Positions 37,092 through 47,510 of a stretch of DNA of 64,000 nucleotides are shown here, one piece after another. The DNA lies in NCBI RefSeq assembly GCF_003597395.2, contig NC_133778.1:16326670-16390669 (forward strand), given 5' to 3'. The position numbers and the translations under genes are program-made. The DNA comes from Chelonoidis abingdonii (taxonomy: Eukaryota > Chordata > Testudines > Testudinidae). The notes under the pieces were generated by a model. The model was not told the DNA's origin, made no database searches, and saw only the letters and a program-made list of their open reading frames with translations. Positions within the stretch are counted from its first letter, which is position 1. The number at the start of each line of letters is the position of its first letter.

Positions 37092-37169
37092 ACATCCTCA
37101 TCTGGTGTAAATTGTCAGAGCTCCATTGACATCAGTGAAACTATGACAATTTACACCAGATGAGGATGT
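37092..37169. repeat. Perfect 26-bp inverted repeat (hairpin)
   Basis: ACATCCTCATCTGGTGTAAA and six more bases (37092-37117) are exactly complementary to 37144-37169, with a 26-nt loop. Diverged relatives are at 24972-25049 and 59605-59676, so it is a dispersed palindromic element. Confidence 0.9.
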
Positions 37170-37967
37170 CCCCCTATAAGTCTTCCCTGGTCCTCCTCCC
37201 AGCCCTATGGCAGGTGAAAGTTGGACAAAGCTTTTTACCCACAGTTAAGGTGCAGTCAGGAGCTGAGAGGAACATGAGGAAAGGGATCTTTGTGCCTGGA
37301 CTTCCCCCAGTTGTGCCAACCCCACTCTAAAAAACCATCTGATTGGCTTGTTTTTAAATAAATTTATAGTTTTCCTTGTTTGCCTCCTGGTTTCTCAGCC
37401 GTTAGGGTGCCACTCACTTCCCATTTTCAAGCTTTTCTCCACAATCTTGGGAGCTAGAAACTTACTCCTTTTCAAAAGAAACCTGAGACTTCCAAGCAAT
37501 CACTTGACTCCAGCAGCTGGGGATTAAAGAAAACACCAAACACCACAAGATTTGTGATGAAATCATGAAAATTGACCACACCTCTAAATTTAAAAAATGA
37601 ATTGCCTTAAGGACTCATATTGTACTCTTGTCTTCATTATTTAATACACCCACTTCATCTAAGATTATATACTTCTGTCCCTTTTCTCATTTGGCTACAA
37701 AGCTGCAGCTATCAAGCCCATGATGTGTTCGTCCCTGCAGCTGGCTACTTGCACGGAAAAGATGAGAATTTAAAATTGCTTAGCTCTCCATAATTATTGT
37801 AATGTTGCACGGCTCTTAAATTAACATGCTCCACAGCAGTACCTAATTCAGAATTAGCGTGTTGATGTCATTGTCTCTGAATGGTTAAATAACAAACCAC
37901 TCCTTTTGCTGGGTCGTTGGATTCTTTTAAATTATCATATCACATTTAAAAAAAGAAAAACAATGTT

Positions 37968-38042
37968 GTAATGGAGGGTGAGACCAGAAGGGACCATTAC
38001 AATCCTGTAGTCTGAGCTGCTGCATAACACAGGCCAAAGAAT
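37968..38042 (-). mobile_element. CR1-type LINE 3' end (antisense)
   Basis: AGACCAGAAGGGACCATTAC and CTGCATAACACAGGCC are the antisense of the conserved CR1 3' end in turtles. Confidence 0.7.
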
Positions 38043-38539
38043 AATACCCAGTAACTTTCTGTGTTGCCTTTGTACTTGGTTGAATATCTTAGTTTTCTTC
38101 TGTGGTAGAAGTGGACAGCAGTTTTATTCTTCGCAGAACAGCTGGCCACTGCAGTGGAATTCCAGTGGGAAAATGTCATAATTCCATTGTCCCAAGCTCC
38201 GAAATATGCATTAACAGAAGTGGAGACAATCACTTTGAGTGTGCAAACTAAAGCAGAAAACTTGCGTTTTATAAAAGAGCAATGAGAGAACACAATCTCT
38301 CTCTAACAGAGAAATATACCTATTCCCTAATGAGCATTGACGTTGACACTTAAAAAGATGAACACTCATCATGGTAATAATTAACAGAGCAGAAATCCTA
38401 GGCCAGATATACATGGGTCCATTGATTTCAATAGAGCTGCATCCATTTTTTACAGCAGCTGAGAATCTTGCCCCCGTGTGTACTATGTAGTATAGCCTTT
38501 TGCTTCCTAATATTATCATCATTTATTCATTATTATTTA

Positions 38540-39260
38540 TTTGTATTATCATAGCTCCAATCATGGGCCAGGACCCTCTTTTCCTGGACAGACACAGAAC
38601 AGAGACAGGCCTTGCCCCAACGAGCTTGCAATCGAAGCATAAGACAAGAGACAACAGGTGGATACAGAGAGATGGGGGAGCACAAGGAACCAGTGAGACC
38701 GTATTGGTCAGCATGACAGGCTGTGCTCTCAGCACACCACCGCCAAACTATCGTCACGTTTTGTGTAGGCACCATGGCAAAGGAGAGCCATGAGCAGGGA
38801 ACTGAAGGAGAAGCAGATGTTTACGGGGAGCTCCTCCCAAGCGTGCAGGGCAGCATGGGAGAAAGCATGAAGGTGCTTGTTGGACAATGCAGCAAGTGAA
38901 CGATGGAGGCTGATGTAAAGGGCCGATCGGAAGCAGGAATTGACCCTTCCCTACTGAATGAGAGAGAGGTCAGGAAGGGCCTTGAAAATATAGACAAGTA
39001 GCTTATGTTTGATATGATGAAGAGGGAGCCAGTGAAAGAATGTAAAGAGAGGGGTGATGTGGTCAAAGCAGTGGGCTGGGGATATGACCAGGAATGGCTC
39101 TGAGTGGGAAAAGGTTGCATTTGTCAAGGCCAGAGGAGAGGAGGTTGCTGTGTTCGAGACATAAGATGATGAGAGACTGGACAAGAGTTTGAGCTATGTG
39201 GATGGATAGAAAAGGTCGAGTCTTAGGGATGTGAAGCAAAAGAATCTGCACGATTTAGAT
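38540..39260 (-). mobile_element. LINE fragment (L2/CR1-like), antisense, next to the last exon
   Basis: The minus strand encodes HITPLFTFFHWLPLHHIKHK followed by LLVYIFKALPDL, which matches the C-terminal HVTPLLxSLHWLPV...FKALHxLAP block of L2-like LINE ORF2. Flanking DNA includes AGACAAGAGACAACAGGTGG and GGGAGCTCCTCCCAAGCG. The open frames are short and broken. It ends about 130 bp before the terminal PLEKHM3-like exon. Confidence 0.65.
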
Positions 39261-39388
39261 GTGAGGAAAGGCCTAAGCAACCAGAACTTTCCCAGCAACC
39301 ATTTGCTGGCCACGTCTCCTGTTATAATCAGTTGCATGCTGTCAGTCATCATGTCTCTTTCATTAACAGCCCTAATTGGTGTTTGCAG

Positions 39389-39566
39389 GTGCGAAAGCTG
39401 TGGCGCTGTCTTCCACTCGGAGTGCAAAGAGAAGTCTGTCCCGTGCCCCAGGTGTGTGCGTAAAGAGCTGCAGAAGAAGCAGAAGTCCTTCTGGAGGAGA
39501 CTGAATATGGACGAGAGCCTGGAAGAGTCTTGTACCATGTTCGAGCTGTCCTATCAGAACACATGA
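39389..39566 (+). CDS. PLEKHM3: PLEKHM3-like gene, terminal coding exon with stop
   Basis: This is the last coding exon: 1 nt completing the split arginine codon, then 58 codons and TGA at 39564-39566. It supplies the final zinc ligands of the Rubicon-homology region: CESC, an FHSEC His/Cys pair, and CPRC. A basic helix ([15 protein letters not shown]) and an acidic tail ending in FELSYQNT follow. The acceptor is GGTGTTTGCAG, with AG at 39387-39388. The [10 protein letters not shown]...MFELSYQNT ending is what I recognise as the PLEKHM3 C-terminus, and other members of the family end differently. The frame is intact, with no premature stop or frameshift in either exon, so the gene looks functional here. 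A 19.77 kb intron separates it from the upstream exon. The UTR continues directly from the stop. Confidence 0.85.
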
Positions 39567-42500
39567 CTTCCCTTAGGCTTTGGCTGACTGGAAGAGATCG
39601 TCTTCTACAGTCACCAGTTCAAGCCGCTTCTCAGCTAGTCAGGCAGCAACCTGATTGCAAAGACTTGGCCTGACCCTCATCCTGATTATCGCTTAGCACT
39701 GGCCAAAAGGGCCATGAAACCTGGATGGCTTTAGAATATCAACAGCCAAATTGCATTTTGCAGTAAAGTTGAACCACTGGATCTCATGCGAAATGTGGCT
39801 TGCTTGAAATGTTTTCAGTCAAGCCCATTAAGCACTCAACCTTTTGTTTTCCACCTCAGGAGAAGATTTTCCTCAAGGCAGAAAAGATTTCCTGCCACGA
39901 CCACATGGCTGTTATTTTTGTTGTTCTTCGGTCAGAAACAGTGAATCATCTGCTTATTTAAGCCTATTATTTTTATTAGTCTTGGCTGAGGCTCCGGTGA
40001 AATGTTTTTCAGGAGCCGAGAAAGTAGCAATGGTACCGTGCCCACCTGCTTCATCTGACGCAGATGCATGGATCATTTTTCTAATGGCTTTGGGCTTTTT
40101 TTTTCCCCTCCACCCAAAGAAAAAAGAGCTTTTCATGTCAGATTTTATTCAGCATGTTTTCAAACATAAGACCCAGGAGAATTCCTTTAGGTGTGTGTCT
40201 ATATTTATAGCCTTCCCAGCAGAATACTATATGAGCAACAGAGGACTAATTGCTATTTTTGGCTGGGGTGGCAATACTATTCTTGCCCTGTTACCTTCTG
40301 CCTGCCGCTGCTGTCTACTCAAGCCTCTATTAACGGGATGTTAGTTCAAATCCCCGGTACGTTCACATTCACAGCCATGTTAACCACCAGATCATTTTGT
40401 TTTTTAGCTCATCTTATATTAATGAGCAATGCTTTATCCGTAGAGGTGATAAACATGCTTTGCTCACCTGGATCTGCTAGAGCTACAGGAAAAGATTTCT
40501 TCTGCCTTCAGTATATATATGTGTGTGTGTATGTGTGCAAAATTTCCCTAATCATGAAACATATTTCATCTTTTTCCTGCATCCTTCTTGTGCATTTTGT
40601 GTGCTGCACTGGCCCCTGGCAGCATTATGCAGGTCCAGAGGGACTTTAGTACTTCAATGGGAACTTATCAGGGGGAAAGGGCAGTTCTTAGAAGTGTGTT
40701 CTGCCCCACATACCTGGAATACGGGGAAACAAGAAACACAGTAAGTCATGTCTTCTGTGCAAAGAGAATGTGTGATCAATTTGATTGGGAAAACGTTGTA
40801 TATTTCACCACTGACAATGTCTTTCACCACCAGTGAGTCTTTGAGATCGTCTTCACTTTAATCCATTAAATATCTTGAGTTTTTCTCCGATCCCTACAGA
40901 AGTATGTATGTTACATACATATGTACTCGTGTATATTTATAGAAAGCGAGTACAGTGTCAGGAGAAAAGTTCACAGACGTGTGCATGTGTATTTATTTAT
41001 CGCTCCCTCTAGCAGGTTTGCTAAATGGCAGGCCACCAACCTGTGCTTCTTAGATAATCGCCTAGCCAGTGAGCTTCTTCCCCTGCCACCCCCACCCCGA
41101 CCACTGAGGTTTGGCCCAGATGTCTCTCCATCATGATGGAGGGGTGGCAGGGTCAAATATGAGTGAGTGGCTTTGCAACCTGGCTCACAGGGTCACAGCG
41201 CCACTGAAATTATGACACAGGGGCAGCTGCCCAGAAATCAGCAGCCCTGGGCAGCTGCCAAGCATCCCTATAGCTGGAGTGGTCTCTCTGCCTGGCCTAG
41301 AAACCTCATATGGTAGCTGTTGTATTTAAGGAAGCAACCAGAGCCCCTATCACCAGAAATTTGCATTAATTGCTGGAATGGTACATGTAAAAGAGAAGAG
41401 GGTATAATACTCATAGGAAGTGGTTGGCAGGCTAAAAATTTGTTCTCTCTTCTATTCAAACACCAGTGTTTCTGTTTTTCCAACCTTTAGAGGGTTGGGA
41501 AATAGCTGAACCTGAGCTGAGTGTGTTGGGGGGTCACTATGCTTTCACAGTTTTTTGGGTGGTTTTCATTTTAATGAAGATAATGCTGTCTGGTTGCCCG
41601 ACCTTGTAGTGAATTGCTTTTGGCCAAGGGAAGCATAGAGATTCCCTTGTTTAATGTACCTACTGTCTGAAAATGAGCCATGCATCCTTACCACTGCACG
41701 ACCCCTCCTCCCAACTCGATGGACTATAGGTGAAATGCTTTAATGTCCAATATGGTCCCTAGAGCATGCTCCGTGGGAGTCCTGCTGGCTCCATCATTTC
41801 ATGCTTGTGCACAAATGCAAACACCTGGGAAGATATGCTGGAATTACACTCATACAAACAGGAAATGGAGTCACATTGGCGACACAAACAATCCGGCCCC
41901 ACTGTGTGTTTTCAGTGTGTCAGTTAGACCAGTCATGGGATAAAGCCACCAACCTGGAAATGAACCTGATGTGGCTGGTGCAATTTTGAATTAATTTCAG
42001 ACATAATGGCATGTCACACAAAAAATACCAGTTGCTGTTTCCAGACCATAACACATTAGAACACATGGTCGTTTACAGTGATGTTTCGTTCCCGGGCGTT
42101 AGAGCGCATTCGCACATCTTGTATGAGAGCAGAGGAGCTTTTCAGACTTCATTTGTTAACTTATTTGACATCCATGTGCAACATCGAAATGCACCAGTGC
42201 TTTGCTGGCATAATCCCATTGGAGTTATTCTGGATTTACATGAGTATTACTAAGAGCAGAACTTGGCCTGTTAACTTTAAGCTTTACAGCAAATGGAATA
42301 GCAAGTCTGATGTAAAGAGCAGATCTGGAGCAGCTGCCATCACCCCAATGGCAAACTCCACTAGCACATCACGTTGATTAAGAGCTGCTGCCAATACCAA
42401 AGGTTAATGTGAAGTGCTGTCATTCAGCAATTTTGGAAGGGAGCCAGTTCCTGGAATAGAGCCACATTCGCACCATTGGAATGATAGACCTAACTCCTCG

Positions 42501-44875
42501 TAGTGTGGAAGAAGCTTTCTTCTCGGGGGAAGTCTCACTCCTTTCTCCATAAGGAGTACCCAGTTCTATGTCAGCATGCATGGCAAACTGCATCATAGAT
42601 TGTGTCCTTCCAGCAGGCTCACTGATGAAGCATGATGAAGCGCTCAGTCCTGGCTACAGGAGGAGTAGAATTGGGTCCATATTAACTTTCAGCACTGCAG
42701 GCGAAAGCATAACTTCAAAATTCTATTAGTAAAAAAAAAACAAAACTGTTCCACTACTAAGTATATACTGACATCCACTGAAAAGGGGCCAATTTTCTGC
42801 AAGAACCCCGTCTACACAGGCAACAGTCTGATGATGCATGATTTCCAACAAAATCTCCCCTTCCTGCTGCAGGGATGCCTTTGTTTTGGTGGGGGGGGGT
42901 GGTTCTCTATAGTCTCTGCTATAGCAACATAGCTACTGCTGTTTATCCAGGAGAACCATTCTTTGCCCATTCTGCCTGGCTCCTTAGATTTCTTACACAT
43001 AGACGGGACTACCACCTATTCCTTGTTCGGCATAGAACACCAACGAAAAGGACATGGGATCATTCCCTGAAAAGTAAATCCCTTTCTCCCAGGAGTATAT
43101 AACTCCTGTTTTTGTGCTTGCGAAATTTGTGCAGAAACTTTTCATGGTAAATCAGAAGTCAAATGCCCTGACTTGTCTGCAACATGAAGAAAACCCTCTT
43201 TCTGCTGCGCGGGGGAGGGTTATAGAAGATGTTCTTGGTGATGCATCCAGTTAGCACCGTTATAAGCTTGTACAGAACTAATAGCAGCCATAGGTCTAGC
43301 GCGCTTTACTGAAACAGCTAGATTATAGCCTAATCCTTATGACTACTTTGAATCTTAGTTTAGTTAGCCTGAGACTATTTTAACCTAGTACAGTTTGAAA
43401 AAAAATGTATGCAGTTCTCTCCCCCTGCCTTATGGAGTAAAGATGTAGCTAGAAAATGAAAGCTGCAGCTTTTTTATATTGTCGACCACTTGAACGAAAT
43501 TTCCCAAATCTTGCTGGTCTTGATTGTGTGTACTTGAATCAGTCGGCATCCTAATTTCTGCTGCAAAGTGCATTTCTCCAAGCAGCAGGTTTGGTTTTGA
43601 CTGGCGTCTGTTCACAATTTTGCTCCTGTGACTTTAAGTTTTTAGTGCTGTTGTCACATATGAGAAACAAGGGATTTCCCAGTGGATGGATTTCACCAGT
43701 TGTTGTGTTTTTTTCTCTTACATGCTTCTACTCTCTTCCTGCTCTCTCCATCTCAACTGATGAGAGTTGATTTCTCCATCATGTGACACAGTGTCTAGAC
43801 TGGCACATACCGGTCCAGCCTCGTTTCTCTGATGCAAGGAGCTCGCAGTTGGGTTGGCTTCTGAACTATTTGAGCTAAGGCTCATTTGATGAGAACTCTG
43901 GCCTTGATCACCCCTTGAGGAGTGGAGATTGAGAGAGCTGCTGGTGGCAAGCCTTTCTCTTAATATTTAATATCAGTAGCTGTATACACTCTAATGTATT
44001 GATGTCTTGCAAGTTAAAAAAAATGGGAAGCCTCATTAAAATTAAATGGAGAACCTGAGAGCCTTCAGTTTGCTTTCTCCCTCTGGAACAGAACCTGTCT
44101 TTGGGAAGGTCATGTCCAGATTGCAGCTGACTGTTGGTACCTATAGAAGGGATTTAATTGACTAATCATTACAATCTTAGCTCTTGTGCCCTGCTGCAAG
44201 CTCTCTCTCTCTCTCTTTTTCTTTGTCTTCCTGAGCTCTCCAGCCAGACTTCCAGCTTCGTAGGCCATTGTATAGGTATTGAACCAGTGGAGTCTGGTGG
44301 TTCCATCTTCATAATTTGCCTTTCGATTCCCCCTCCCCAGTAGGAGTGCCTTACAATACTGTATATTAGTGTCTTTGTTCCTGTGTCATGGTTCCTGACG
44401 GAAGCTGCTATTCGATTAATTTGTAGATCTCAACTAAATCTTCTGTTAACATTCCCTCGTGCTCCACCTCACCCCCGCAGGATCCTCACAGACAGGATAT
44501 ACCAGCTCTGCATACACCAAGCTCCATGCAAACCTTTCACTTTTGCTTAACTGGGTGCCTTAATTTCCAAAAGTGAAGGATCCCTGTCAGAAACACGCTG
44601 TCACAATTGAAAACCACTTTGGATTGGAGCTGTCAACCCTGGCTCCCGTTGGCATCCACTTTACCAAGCACTGTAACAATGCGGTTTTGTAACTTCCTGC
44701 ACTTTGGATGTTTTGTCAGGGGAGGTAACTCACTGTTTATTACCTGTGATCAGGAGAATTCCACAAGCGGGCTTCTCTTCACGAGACAATTAGGTGGTGT
44801 TAGAACATGAGCTTGAGGAGTCATGTTGACCAACACCTCTTTGTAGTGCAGACTGGGACGAGTCATGTTTAACAT

Positions 44876-44928
44876 TGTGCCAGCTGGTCTTTCTGGAACC
44901 ATGGGCTAGGCCAAGACCAGCTGGCACA
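44876..44928. repeat. 16-bp perfect hairpin in presumed 3' UTR
   Basis: TGTGCCAGCTGGTCTT (44876-44891) and AAGACCAGCTGGCACA (44913-44928) are exact complements with a 21-nt loop. The surrounding sequence (about 44800-45190) may be a decayed palindromic MITE. Confidence 0.85.
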
Positions 44929-45326
44929 GTGTCACACACGACAGCCCGTCTATGCTGATGGACTGACATCCGAGAAAGGCGGTCAAACTGCTTAAGTCCT
45001 GGCAAAGAAGCAGTAAGCGCTACCAATGTGTGCGCCAGCCTGGGGAAAAGCCTGGCCACCTGATGTGTCCTTTTAAGCCCATTATCTAAACCACTAGCAG
45101 GAATCCCATTTAAAAATGGCGTTCTTGTCCCTGTAGCTGAGCAGAGAAGCTGTCGCATCCTAAGATCACATATTGACTTCAAGTGCTGGTCTCCTCGCAG
45201 TCCCTAAGGAGGGCAGGCACCCACATGACAGAGCCACCAAACATTCTGGCCCAGTCAGGAATCCCAAGAGAAACCCAGGACTAGAAAGCCAGAGTCATCA
45301 CTGACCGGAACCAATGTGCATTAGGG

Positions 45327-46187
45327 CAGTGGTTTGCAAACTTTTTTTCTGGCAACCCAGAACCAAGAAAATGGTTGATGCCCACGACCCAACGGAGCTG
45401 GGGATGAGGGGCTTGGAAGGGGCTAAGGGCTGGGGCAGAGGGTTGAGGTGTGGGGGTGAGGACTGCAGGGTGGGGCTGAGAATGAGGAGTTCAGGGTGGG
45501 GGAGGGGGCTCTGGGCTGCAGCAGGGGATTGGGGTGCAGGAGGGGGTCAGGGTTCCGGGCTGGAGGTGCAGGCTCTGGGTTGGGGCTGAGGCTGAGGGGT
45601 TTGGGGTGTAGGAGGAGGCTCTGAGTTTGGGGGGGCTCAGGGCAGGGGATTGGGGGTGTGGGAGTTCAAGGCTCTGGGCTGGGGGTACAGGCTCTGGGGT
45701 GGGGCTGTGGATGATGGGTTTGGGGTACAGGAAGGGGCTTCAGGTTTTTTGGGGGGGCTCAGGGCTGGGGCAGGGGATTGGGGTATGGGGTTGGGGCACA
45801 GGTTTACCTCGGGCAGCTCCTGGGCAGCAGCTCAGCAGGAATGCTAAGGCAGGCTTCCTGCCTGTCCTAGCACCACAGACCACGGTGCGCTCCGGAAGTG
45901 GCCAGCAGCAGATCCGGCTCCTAGATGGAGGCACACAAGTGACTCCATGTGGCTTTCGCCTGCAGGACAGAGCCGGTGCTCAGAGCAGGGGCCACACACG
46001 GAGCCCCATGGCCCTCCCACCTAGGAGCTGGACCTGCTTCTGGCCACTTCCGAGGCACAGCGCAGTCAGAACAGAACGTTGGCGGTGCTGCCTTTTAACG
46101 GCCCGGTTGGTGGTGCTGACCAGAGCCGCTGCAACCCAGTGCCTTACATTCCAGTACTGGGTCACAACCCACAGTTTAAAACCACTG
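45327..46187. mobile_element. hAT-type element with G-rich minisatellite, in presumed 3' UTR
   Basis: The TIRs are CAGTGGTTTGCAAACTTT and the complement of CAGTTTAAAACCACTG. Target copies are CATTAGGG (45319-45326) and TATTAGTG (46188-46195), 6 of 8. The G-rich tandem block (about 45400-45800) is the opposite orientation of the array in the 6373 element and ends at TTTACCTCGGGCAGCTCCTG, the complement of the shared GAGCTGCC(T/C)GAGGTAA module. The 188-codon frame is an artefact. Confidence 0.8.
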
Positions 46188-46895
46188 TATTAGTGGGGTG
46201 GCTTGATTCAGTTTAGCTTCAGGGCTCATCTAAACGCAGATTTACACTGGTTTAACAAAAGGTATCATTTCAGACCCATTCTAGTGACATTGGTGCAAAA
46301 GGCTGTGCAGATACTCAAACCAGTTTAAATATGGGTTATTTAGTGTAAATCAATCCCTTACTTTCTTACACTAAACCAAAATAAGAAACTTACGAAAAGA
46401 ATTGAGAGCATTTACACAGGGCTCTGCACCAGTTCAACTAAATCCGTTTCAAAACCAATTTCAGTTAAACCAAGGCAACTTTCTTGGGTAGACAAGATCT
46501 AAGAAAAGCCAGTGTGGGGAGGCTCCTACAGTCTGCATTATCCTGAACCCACTCCCTCGTCCATGAGCTCCAAATTTACCTAGAGTACTTAAGAACAGTG
46601 GATTTTACTGATGGTGGTGTCTCTTGAGTTTGTACCGCCTTGTTCATGGACGGTCATCATAATCTAGCTGCTAACCTGTATGTGACACAATTGTTGTGTT
46701 TTTTACTTTTGACAAGGATTTATTTTTAATTATCCGCAACTGTTGAATCAATATCCTTAATTTATGATCAGTAAAGATAATAATGTTACCATTTAAGCTC
46801 AGTGATTTGAATGATATGTTGACAGTGTACCTACGTGGGGGTTATTTGTGACATAACTTCAGAGCACCAGTCCCTTGTGTATAAAGCTAAATCTA

Positions 46896-46901
46896 AATAA
46901 A
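46896..46901 (+). terminator. Candidate poly(A) signal AATAAA
   Basis: AATAAA sits in CTAAATAAACGG, is followed within 25 nt by an A-run, and has a U-rich downstream stretch (TTTTTTCTTTT near 46930). About 300 nt upstream is AT-rich, unique-looking sequence of the kind seen at the end of conserved 3' UTRs. It is on the sense strand, 7.3 kb past the stop codon. A recognised MITE begins only about 190 bp further on. Confidence 0.5.
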
Positions 46902-47090
46902 CGGTTAAAAAAAAGTCTCCTTGGCACCATTTTTTCTTTTACTGAAACACTGCAGCATGAGTAGGGCAGACTTAACATTGGGTGATTGTTCAGGCCTTAA
47001 ATCTAGTCTACCTTCCAACCCTAGTGCACTGGGGAAAGTCCTCTAGATTCTAGCTAATAATATTTTGCTCTTCTTGAGTCAGATCCAATG

Positions 47091-47383
47091 CCATGGCTAC
47101 ACTACAGAGACTATACCAGCATAGCTATGGCACAGTCTCTATGCCAGCATAACCCCGTAGTGTAGACACAGTCTATACCAGAGGACATGGGTTTTCCGTT
47201 GCTGTAGGAACACCACCTCTCTTCATGATGGTAGCCAAGGCGACAGAAGCATTCTTCGATCAACCCTAGCCGCATCTACGCTGGAGGTTAGGTTGCTATA
47301 GCTACATCACTGAGGGGTGTGGATTTTTCTCACCCCTGAATATGTAGCTATGTCAATCTACATTTTAAGTGTAGACTTGGCCT
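47091..47383. mobile_element. Harbinger-like MITE
   Basis: The ends CCATGGCTACACTACAGAG and TTTAAGTGTAGACTTGGCC are roughly inverted. The interior has GAGGGGTGTGGATTTTTCTC and TATAGCTACATC...GTAGCTATG fold-backs typical of the family. Left boundary approximate. Confidence 0.6.
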
Positions 47384-47404
47384 AGAGCTCATTGAAGTCA
47401 ATGG

Positions 47405-47510
47405 ATTTCACTGGGCTTTGAGCTTTAGTCCCTCCCATCTGAGGATCTCAAAGCACTTTACAAACGATTCATGACTGGATTTTCTGAGGTGATGAGCACC
47501 TACCACTCCT
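47405..47510 (-). repeat. SINE-like fragment
   Basis: GAGGATCTCAAAGCACTTTAC and neighbouring sequence match the reverse-strand end of MIR/CORE-SINE-like elements. Short and diverged. Confidence 0.4.

Larger units (their letters stand above)
19616..39388 (+). other. Last intron of the PLEKHM3-like gene (19.8 kb, phase 2)
   Basis: Canonical GT (19616-19617) and AG (39387-39388) ends bound it, and the split codon joins in frame. Contents are a fold-back element, two adjacent hATs, Harbinger-like MITEs, a minus-strand solo LTR, a non-LTR retrotransposon relic and several SINE/LINE fragments, listed separately. I recognise nothing in about 20490-22290, 25050-26050, 26210-27300, 28460-29340, 31164-31750, 32830-35620 (apart from a short microsatellite), 35891-36220 and 37170-37960. 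The stretches at 36.68-36.82 and 37.76-37.93 kb look like possible conserved noncoding sequence. Confidence 0.8.
39567..46915 (+). other. Presumed long 3' UTR of the PLEKHM3-like gene
   Basis: Sequence follows the stop codon with no splice evidence, up to a strong candidate cleavage region near 46.9 kb. I infer a single 7.3 kb UTR from the position of the poly(A) signal and its setting in AT-rich, non-repetitive sequence. It contains a TA/TG run near 40511-40537, an ATTTATTTA-type AU-rich motif at about 40990, a 16-bp hairpin at 44876-44928 and an inserted G-rich hAT element at 45327-46187. Transcript evidence is needed to fix the end, and an earlier poly(A) site is possible. Confidence 0.45.

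Noticed and set aside
39844..40344. 166-codon open frame just after the PLEKHM3-like stop
   Set aside because: It lies in the presumed 3' UTR, with hydrophobic low-information translation and no similarity I recognise.
45627..46193. 188-codon open frame
   Set aside because: It lies in a G-rich hAT, runs through its TIR, and has no recognisable protein feature.
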